Assembly (NCBI RefSeq): GCF_963678635.1
Contig: NC_087064.1
Location: forward strand, 14,499,802 to 14,563,801
Length of the DNA stretch: 64,000 nt
Direction: 5' to 3'
Source: Symsagittifera roscoffensis
Taxonomy: Eukaryota; Xenacoelomorpha; Acoela; Convolutidae
Shown: in pieces, positions 56,588-64,000 of the stretch
How the letters are laid out: every line of letters begins with the position of its first letter
Position numbering within the stretch: the first letter of the stretch is position 1
Notes under the pieces: model-generated
Database searches by the model: none
What the model was told of the DNA's origin: nothing
The model's input: the letters and a program-made list of their open reading frames with translations, nothing else
Translations under genes and position numbers: made by a program

Positions 56588-56781
56588 TTAATTAATCTGA
56601 AAATAAATACTCAAGCAGACAATTAGCATCAGTAAAGTTGATAAGTATATTTTAACTCTTGCTGACGGGCAGTGTTCGCACCTATTCTTATCTCTTTCTG
56701 GCCATTGTGAGGTATCGTGTTGTTTGCAGTCATTGCAAAATTCTTCGAAATCTACAGCACTTCGACGAACGACGTTGCGAA
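56588..56781 (-). CDS. Possible terminal exon, unidentified (Cys-rich, C-terminal membrane segment)
   Basis: On the minus strand, a good acceptor (GTTTAATTTCAG) at 56782 is followed by 64 open codons to TAA: RNVVRRSAVDFEEFCNDC, then CEHCPSARVK and a hydrophobic end (IYLSTLLMLIVCLSIYF). Two CxxC pairs followed by a C-terminal membrane segment look protein-like. No upstream partner exon was found. It could be an exon of a small membrane or GPI-linked protein, or chance. Confidence 0.35.
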
Positions 56782-56891
56782 CTGAAATTAAACACAACTT
56801 TTTAAATCAGGGTAAAGACACTAATTTTTAGAATGTTTTCCGAGCAGAAATAGACTTGAGAAACACTTATTGAACTTTCACTGACACGTAG

Positions 56892-57041
56892 AAAAACAAA
56901 GAAAAAATTTGATATTGATTGTTTGAGAAAAATTAACAAATGTCTCCAGCGTTTGAGGAACAGAAATGTCTTAAGCGAACGTTTCGCTGAAGTTGCTCTT
57001 ATGCTTCAAAATACTGACATAGGGGAATTTATATGTTCTAA
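56892..57041 (+). other. Coding-like open stretch ending at a splice donor, unidentified
   Basis: About 50 codons with a helical look (INKCLQRLRNRNVLSERFAE then VALMLQNTDIGEFICSN) directly followed by GTAAGT. No start or partner exon was recognised. A weak exon candidate only. Confidence 0.22.
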
Positions 57042-57225
57042 TGTAAGTTTTTTGAGCTCTCTCTGAAGACCTGGCATTTGACTTTGTCGGTCTCTAACCT
57101 GTCTGATGTGTGCTAAAACAAAATTTGCAAAAGAATTAATGTTGCTAAACTACATAGTTGCCTTACAGAATTGAACTTTATAAAGTATCCATTTTCACGT
57201 CTACATGATGGCGCCAAAAAGTATA

Positions 57226-59880
57226 CACTGCAACGCATGCACACCCGAGGAAACTACGCATGGATCAGATTTCAGGGTTCGTTTTTAACGAAATACCAAG
57301 GGCTTGTTACTATGAGGACATTGACATTGATTAATAGCCAGTGAGGGACCATAGAGCAACGTGAATGACAGAAAGAACTATCGGATTGATAGTAAAATAA
57401 GTTTTAACGTATTTAAAGTAGGATCGCAATCAAAAAGTCCAGAAATATATTTCACGAGCACTAAGAACTTTACGTTTTGTACCCTACGCTAAAACAAAAA
57501 TTACGCCAATTAAGGCCCATCACAGAAAGGGAGGTTAATACATTAATCTGCTAACTAACAAAGAAACCGTCGCTACAAAAATTAGACTGAAAGAATTTAA
57601 TTAACCAGAAAAAAAACGATGTTTAGATGAAGCGATCGGATGCCCGCAGATTAATATAACCAAGGAGGATTTTCAAAATAGAAGTGACTTCGTCGCGACC
57701 CGGCAAAACAGGAAATCGACAGAAGTGCTTGACCAACCCGAACTGCGATACGAAGGATTTTAGCTCACGCAGCCAAACGCACAATCCAGGTTGAAAAAAC
57801 ACAAACTGAGTACTACTGTGGTGTACTACCATGCACACCGACGGAAACTACACATGGATCAGATTTCAGCGTTTGTTTTAACGGAATATCAATAGATTTT
57901 CACTATGAGGGTATCGATATCAATTCATCGCCAGTGAGGAACCGTAGAGCAACGCGAACGATGGAAACAACCATCGGATCTTTAAAATATTATCTTTTAA
58001 CGTATTTAAAGTAGGATCGAAATTAAAAGTTGAGAAAAATTATTTCCCCAGAACTGAGCGTTTTACGTTTTGTACCCTACACGAAAACAAAAACCAAAAA
58101 TAACGCTACAAAAGTTAGACTGGAAGAAGTAATTAACCAGAAAAAAAGGATGATTAGATGAAACGATCAGCCGCCGGCAGATTGATATAACCAAGGAGGA
58201 TTGGCAAAAGAGAAACGACTTCGTCGTGACCCGGCAAAACCGGAAGTGCTCGACCAACCCAAAATGCGATACGAGGGATTTTAGCTTATGCAACCAAAGC
58301 ACAATCCAGGTTGAAAAACACAAACCTTTGAGAAAACACAAAATACTACTGTAGTGTATCAAAAAAACCGGGACAATTGACCCGAAGGACCAAGATAAAA
58401 TAAAAAGCTAACCACTAATTTCTAAAATTTTAAATCACATACGGTTGAACTGCTCACGGTTCAAATGCATACAGTTCAGAAACGATGCTTGCTAAAGCCA
58501 AAATTTGCACAGGAATTTGTCGGCTTTAGCTGAATATTTCAAGCATGGCCTGAAAACATGAGACAATTTGAACTGGAAATACCTAAAAAAAAATTGGAGA
58601 AACCTATAAACCTATGCAACCAAAGAAAATTGTCCAACAACACTTCTGCGATCCAGTCAACTATTTAAAGTTCCGGAAGAAGTATGCCCTAGTCGCATTG
58701 ACGTTGTCTTTCAATGGCTGTTGGCATACCTATGCTCGGGTAACAATTTCAAAAGCGTATTTGGGCTTAAAAACGTGTACATTGCAACGCATGCACACCC
58801 ACGGAAACTACACATGGATCAGATTTCGAAGTTTTTTTTAACGGAATACCGAGTGCTTGTCACTATGAGGGCTTCGACATCAATTAATCGCCAGTGAGGA
58901 ACCATAGAGCATCGTGAATGATAGAAAGAACCATCGGATCATTGATATAATATCTTTTAACATATTTCAAATGGGGTCGAAATCAAAAATTGCGAAAAAT
59001 TATTTCACGAGCACTAAACGTTTTACGTATTTTCCCCTACACGAAAACAAAAATCACGCCAATTAAGGCCCATTACAAAAAAGGAAAATAATGAATAAAT
59101 CTGCTAACTAACAAAAAAAGTGTCGCTACAAAAATTAGATTGAAAGAATTGAATTAACCAGAAAAAAACTATATTTAGATGAAGCGATCGGAGGGAGGCC
59201 CTGAGATTTCCGACGCCCCGGTAACAATTGCAAAAGCGTATTTGGTCTTCAAAATGTGTACATTGCAACGCATGCACACCCACGGAAACTACACATGGAT
59301 CAGATTTCAAAGTTTTTCTAACGGAATACCAAGTGCTTGTCACTATGAGGGCATCGACATTAATTAATCGCCAGTAAGGAACGATAGAGCATCGTGAATG
59401 GTAAAAAAAAAACCATCGGATCATTGACATAATATCTTTCAAAATATTTAAAATAAGGTCGAAATCAAAAATTGAGATAAATTATTTCACGAGCACTAAG
59501 CGCTTTACCTATTGTATCCTACACGAAAAAAAAACACGCCAATTAAGGCCCAGCACAAAAAGGGAAGTTAATACATTAACCTGCTAACTAACAAAAAAAC
59601 TGTCACTACAAAAATTAGATTGAAAGAATTTAATTAACCAGAAAAAAAAACTATGTTTAGATGAAGCGATCGGACGCCCTGAGATTGATATAACCAAGGA
59701 GGATTGGCAAAACAGAAGCGACTTCGTCGTGACCCGGCAAAACAGGAAATCGCCAGAAGTGCTTGACCAACACGAACTGCGATACGAGGGATTTTAGCTA
59801 ACGTAACCAAACGCACAATCCAGGTTGAAAAAAAAACAAACCGAGTACTACCGAGTGTATCAAAAAACCAGGACAATCGA
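57226..59880 (+). repeat. Four diverged tandem units (~0.5-0.95 kb each)
   Basis: Units begin near 57226, 57826, 58776 and 59257 with GCAACGCATGCACACCCACG-like sequence and GGAAACTACACATGGATCAG. Shared inner blocks: ATCGCCAGTGAGGAACCATA, AATTAAGGCCCA, AGATGAAGCGATCGGA. Units 1, 2 and 4 also carry a block with AACCAAGGAGGATT, CGACTTCGTCGTGACCCGGC and GCTTGACCAACCCGAACTGC. Units 2 and 4 end with related CATACGGTT-rich stretches. ORFs here are in-phase repeats, not genes. Confidence 0.8.
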
Positions 59881-59999
59881 CCCGAAGATATAAAAAAAGT
59901 TAACTACAAACTTTGAAAAAGTAACGGTTTAGTTGCATACGGTCACATACGGTTTAGTTGCATACTGTTTAAGTGCATACGGTTCAAAAACGATGCTTA

Positions 60000-60930
60000 C
60001 CTAGGGTGTTTCGTTTGGGTCTGAACCTGAAAAAGATGAGAAGCGAACAGGAACGCAGAGTAACCGGGGGTCTCAGATGCTTGTATCCCAGGAACGAACA
60101 CGAAAAAAAGGAAAAAGGACGTGGGTTCATCGGAGGAACGGGAAATGTTTAAAAAAAGCGGGGCGCCACCCTGTCAATTCGATCAGAGAATCCACGACAA
60201 AAAAAAACGAGAAAGCGAGACCAAACAGAAAAAGTGGAAAAAGCCATAAAAAGGCGATAAAAAAGCGGAGGGTCAAAAATCCAGCAATTAAGACAATGGA
60301 AACAGTGAGGAACTCCAATGGAAACACTGGAGACTGACTAAAATAGGGGGCATATTGAATGGGAAAATCACCAAAAAAGTAAAAAAGGACGCAGAATTGA
60401 AATTTCAAAGGAGCCTAGGAAGAGGACCGACACTATAGCCAAAAACCTTTTGAAACATTTTCATTGAAATTAAACTATATTTTAATAACCGTATGCAAAC
60501 TTCGCATTAACTGTTGACATGACTTCTGTATACAGGTATAGTAATTATGGTATCTAAAGGAGTATATCTCCAGCGCTGAAACAGAAGGTGCAGATGAATT
60601 GATGTTGTTGAACTACATGGTTTTCTTACAGAATTGAACTTCAGGAACTATCCGTTTTCACGTATACATAATTTCTCATAACTACACAACCTAATTCGAG
60701 ATGGGAATTTCAAAAATTTATCATAATTGTATTGTTATGAAAGAAGATTCGGTGGCGTCCCTCATGATGGAGGGACCAAGTGTTGAAAATTATTTTTGGT
60801 TGTTTTCAGCCAATCAGATTTGAGTCTTCAAAAATCTCTTCAAAAACCTCAGATTTGAGTCTTCAAAGACCAAATATAAAATTAGCAGCGTTGCCAGATT
60901 GAAGAACTACCCGAGTCGAGATTTTTCACC
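60000..60930. other. Purine-rich stretch and flank, no supported gene
   Basis: 60010-60420 is strikingly A/G-rich on this strand, giving a Lys/Arg-rich 86-codon ORF at 60077-60337 of doubtful meaning. 60592-60670 resembles 57120-57210 (TTGAACTACATGGTT, CTTACAGAATTGAACTT, CCGTTTTCACGTATACAT). Confidence 0.45.
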
Positions 60931-60944
60931 TAATTTGTAGCAAG

Positions 60945-61235
60945 ATTTGAGCGGTTTGAGCGGTTTTTTTAGACAATTACGCTCAAAATCTTGCTTCAAA
61001 ATGAGTGGTTTGAGCGGTTTTTGAACGGTTTATCTTAAAAAACCGCTCAAAAACCGCGCAAGATTTGAACGGTTTTTGAAGCAGAAATGAGCGGTTTTTG
61101 AGCGGTTTTTTAAGCAAGATTTGAGCGGTTTGAGCGGTTTTTCCAAAAAAAACCGCCCAAACCGCTCAAACCGCTCAAATCTGTCTGAAAAGCCGCTCAA
61201 ACCGCTCATATCTTGAGCGGTTTTTGAGCGGGATC
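60945..61235. repeat. GAGCGGTTTTT-type repeat with inverted parts
   Basis: Repeated TGAGCGGTTT words on the + strand face complementary AAACCGCTCA words (for example 61120-61150 against 61150-61200), making an imperfect foldback. Ends near TCTCGACCCGGG. Confidence 0.85.
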
Positions 61236-61489
61236 TCGACCCGGGATACAAAGGATTGTAGCATTAACCGAATTTCTTAAAACCCAAATATCTTCCTTGG
61301 CAGCCCTGCCATGATAATTTTTAATTTTTTTTTATAGCTTTATAATTAGTCTTTATTATGACTCATAGCTAACCGCCATTTCGTAGTCAATAAAAGTATT
61401 GACCAATAGCCTGTAAAAAGGACTTACATCAATTATAACTGCAGACAAATCAGAATATATGGAATACTTACCATTAAAATCAAATCTAA

Positions 61490-62665
61490 AATGAGATTCA
61501 AAAGCTGATAAAAGATAACCACATCGTCAAGCTCGACCAGTGCACCAGTGATCTTTTAGTGGCTCCGGTGTTGATCACGGCAAAGAAAGATGGTTTAGGG
61601 AAATCAGGAACGGAAGCAAAACCAATAAAATTGCAATTCCACAGGAATAAGTACCAGATGCCGAACATTTGCGAGTTGCTTGAATCTGCCGCCCTAATCA
61701 TCATCTCAGAGAAACCTGGGTCAGTATGGTTGCCATCATTGGAACTCAGTCAGCTACCATCGGACAATCTGATCAGCAGTCATTGCAATCTCGAAATTGT
61801 CCGCGGTAAACATACGAAATCAAAAAATTTGAAACTGCCATGGCTTATCAGGGTAATTTTTTCTAATGGAAGACATATTGCCTCTAAAGTTTTGATCGAA
61901 AACCATAATTATATTGTGGGAGTGGTCTTCAAAAGATTATACACCAAAAAGTTTGCGTTAAAGTTCTCTAAAAAAGAGTTCTCAGTCGATAAACTGTCGT
62001 GGTTGGGCTCTGACGTTGATGAGTCAGGCTATGCGTCAAAACAATCGAAGACTGAGTCAATCTTAAACATAATTCCGCCAAAGACACTAGAGGAGCTGCA
62101 TCATTAGAGGGAGCCTTAAATCTGCAATTTCAGTCTCGATTTAAACCCAAATCTGCAAACTTATACCGAACATTCGGACGTTCACTAAAGAGCAAAAACA
62201 AGTAGAAACCCACTTAGTCGGAAAAGCAAACCGTGGTTTTCAAGAAAAATACTCGTGGAAATAGTTACAATAACAAAAATAAGTCACTATGATGCTTCCA
62301 AGCGCTCCAAGGTAAAATGTGACGCAAGTCATAAGTCTTTGGAGAGGCGTTTGAACAAGAGGTGGAAGAAGATGTTTTCTCAACCAGCGAGAGCAAAATT
62401 ATCGTAAAAATAATTGGAAACGTTAGCTTTTGTTTGGGCGCGTGAATACTTCGCGAGGTATTTAGTTGGAAATCAATTTGATCTTTTGACTGACCAAAGA
62501 GCAATCATTTCAGCGTTATCGGAGAATAGTGGCAACAAGACATATCAATCTCCTCTTACAAGATAGGCTGATCGATCGGCTTCTACATTCATGGTATTCC
62601 ACATCGCTGGATCAAACGTAGGAATAGCAGATTATCTATCAAACGATCCACCAATCAACCAATAA
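61490..62665 (+). pseudogene. Decayed Ty3/Gypsy pol: RT to RNase H
   Basis: Reads IQKLIKDNHIVKLDQC, APVLITAKKDG, KYQMPNICELLESAA (RT fingers), PGSVWLPSLELSQLP, HCNLEIVRGK, KLSWLGSDVDESGY (RT-RNase H link), PPKTLEEL, and after several stops the RNase H sequence VWAREYFARYLVGNQFDLLT, DQRAIISALS and AGSNVGIADYLSNDPP. The palm with the F/Y-x-DD box is scrambled or lost around 61850-61930. Several in-frame stops. No LTR was recognised next to it. A different lineage from elements 1 and 2, whose RT has a distinct motif spelling. 61702-62440 is repeated at 17252-17990. Confidence 0.88.
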
Positions 62666-62958
62666 CTATAAGCGATACGTAGTTAAACGATACGAAGTTA
62701 ACTAAGTAGTGATGTGTCTATTTACATTTGACCAGGTGTGTATAATTATTCGAAACATAGAGCGAATTCTCATTCCGAGGGAAAATGAAAATACCAAAAA
62801 CGCCGTCATTTCAGAAGACTGTAAGACAATAAAACCATTATATTCCTTCCCATCTACTTCTGAGCCAGATATCCGTAAAATCTGGGACATTTTTACTCTA
62901 AAATGTGCTTTGTTTTATACGATTATTAAATAGTATGATACTATTTTATACTGTTTTT
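62666..62958. other. Short spacer, no gene seen
   Basis: A 74-codon ORF at 62709-62933 has no recognisable feature and a 62-codon frame lies on the opposite strand. Confidence 0.35.
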
Positions 62959-63216
62959 GTTCCGACTTTCGATACGAAAGTAACGAAATATTTGTGCTCG
63001 GGGTGGTTTATTTTGTCTTCAGACAAATTTCGACTTTTTTACTAGCCTTTTTTGACGGATTTTTCTAAAATCATTCGAAGGGTATTGTTGTCCTGAGCTC
63101 AAAATTGAAAAAATATTCCACCTGTGATCATTTTTCGTAAAGTTACGGGGGTTTAAATATTGCCATTTTGGCCAATTTGGGACAATTAACGCGCGATATA
63201 TTTCGCGCTATTAACG
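62959..63216 (+). repeat. TTCCGAC-family element, copy 6 (3' truncated)
   Basis: GTTCCGACTTTCGATACGAA head through GACAATTAACGCGCGATATA, then stops at ATTAACG. Confidence 0.85.
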
Positions 63217-63267
63217 AATAAGCAAAAAAAGATATTTTGCTCGCTCCAGTTTAAAAATTCTTGTTTT

Positions 63268-63552
63268 GTCACTGTTTTTGAAAAAGCCGGTTTTTACGAA
63301 AAGCGGGTTGGCCACTCAGTGATAACCATATCTGATCCAGCATTATACAATGAATCAGTGCTGCAAATGTACTGGCCATGGGTAACGCATATTTTAACTG
63401 AAGTGCAGCACTAAATCAAGGATAACCCGGAGTTACAATAGCTATTCCAGAAACTAGCTATGATTCAGAAGTATTTCAGCGCTACTTTCGAACTAAACTA
63501 TGTTGATGTTTTTCTGTTGATCGTGGGTAAGTGGCCACTTAATAGGGCTTAA
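63268..63552 (+). pseudogene. Decayed coding fragment, unidentified
   Basis: One + strand frame reads VFEKAGFYEKRVGHSVITIS, DPALYNESVLQMYWPWVTHI, stop, IKDNPEL, stop, LFQKLAMIQKYFSATFELNY, VDVFLLIVGKW. Amino-acid usage is protein-like and the two stops are isolated, so this looks like a dead gene or transposon piece. I do not recognise the family. Confidence 0.35.
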
Positions 63553-64000
63553 AACAGCAATAGTTATTTTAACGACACCAACCAGGGAAATTTTTTCCAG
63601 TCGCACATGAATTGTTCAATCGGTAAAACTCCTCTGATGCTGGTAAATAAAAAACTTTTGGTTGATATATTTCTTAACACAAATTTTCGATCTCGAAATA
63701 GTCGTGAGTCTGTCTATTGGTATGTTTAGTCCGTTTTGAGCAATTTTGCGTTTTTTTTCAACAGTCTGGACCAAATTCAGATAAACTTTGACATTCTCGA
63801 ACGAAATGATAGTTTTCGGTTTTGCTTGACTCAAATAAAATATGGTTCGACCACCTGGTTCAAAAAAATTGCGCAACTTTGCTCGGAGCAATCTTAATAA
63901 CTTTCGAAGTCTCGACTTAAATCGAGTTTTTTTAACCTTGTTGAAATTGATTTATCGAAAATCAAAAATTTTATTTTTTTGTCTTTCGTGTAATTTCACA
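63553..64000. other. Window end, no supported gene
   Basis: A 91-codon minus-strand frame (63616-63891) is Lys/Arg-rich with no recognisable domain; not called. Confidence 0.35.

Noticed and set aside
60077-60337. Lys/Arg-rich 86-codon ORF
   Set aside because: Explained by a strongly purine-rich stretch; no domain, and the context is repetitive.

Overview
The window is AT-rich eukaryotic DNA with intron-split genes, GT-AG introns (one GC-AG), long introns full of transposon debris, many MITEs and LTR retroelements. Gene content (an animal-type N-acetylglucosamine kinase and an NPC2-like ML-domain protein) points to an invertebrate metazoan nuclear genome. I cannot name the species. Most of the long open reading frames belong to retroelements; the host genes are chains of small exons that I joined by splice phase.

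Layout. 1-639: 3' end of an LTR retroelement copy that runs in from the left (410-bp LTR at 230-639). 1269-14924 (+): a complete N-acetylglucosamine kinase (NAGK) gene in nine exons, 376 codons, with two hAT-type MITEs, a fresh-looking hAT MITE just behind a splice donor, a minisatellite and a dead LINE in its introns. 14954-15110: an orphan exon-like segment. 15.2-21.6 kb: a MITE field (foldback element, hairpin MITE, an unclassified TTCCGAC family in four near-adjacent copies, a Gypsy RT fragment, a hAT MITE with an 8-bp target duplication, and a Tc1/mariner-type MITE). 22338-24482 (+): a five-exon secreted NPC2-like gene with all six ML-domain cysteines and one GC-AG intron.

28400-38144: LTR element 2, with two LTRs of about 1.15 kb, a primer-binding site and a polypurine tract, but only gag and protease; there is no reverse transcriptase or integrase. 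Its leader has a cluster of 14 same-strand GTTTCAG motifs, and two overlapping ORFs lie next to the 3' LTR. It looks non-autonomous.

40789-55680: LTR element 1, about 14.9 kb, Ty3/Gypsy-like, with a 3' LTR matching the copy at the window start. In order: a broken gag, a same-frame protease, reverse transcriptase cut off just after YLDD, the C-terminal end of integrase, two coupled membrane mini-ORFs, an ATG-less Pro/Ser/Thr-rich ORF, a large glycoprotein gene that I read as a class III, chuvirus-like envelope (split by a CATA microsatellite and a stop), and a 602-aa ORF of unknown function joined to the envelope by an ATGA overlap. The 5' LTR is replaced by a giant palindrome (arms of about 390 bp). 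This element, a Gypsy backbone with a negative-strand-RNA-virus-type glycoprotein and a large set of unknown accessory ORFs, is the most interesting object in the window.

56-64 kb: a hairpin MITE, a possible terminal exon on the minus strand, four diverged copies of a tandem unit, a GAGCGG-rich simple repeat, a decayed Gypsy RT-RNase H pseudogene whose middle part is duplicated at 17.3 kb, and another TTCCGAC copy. No rRNA, tRNA, operon or CRISPR was seen.
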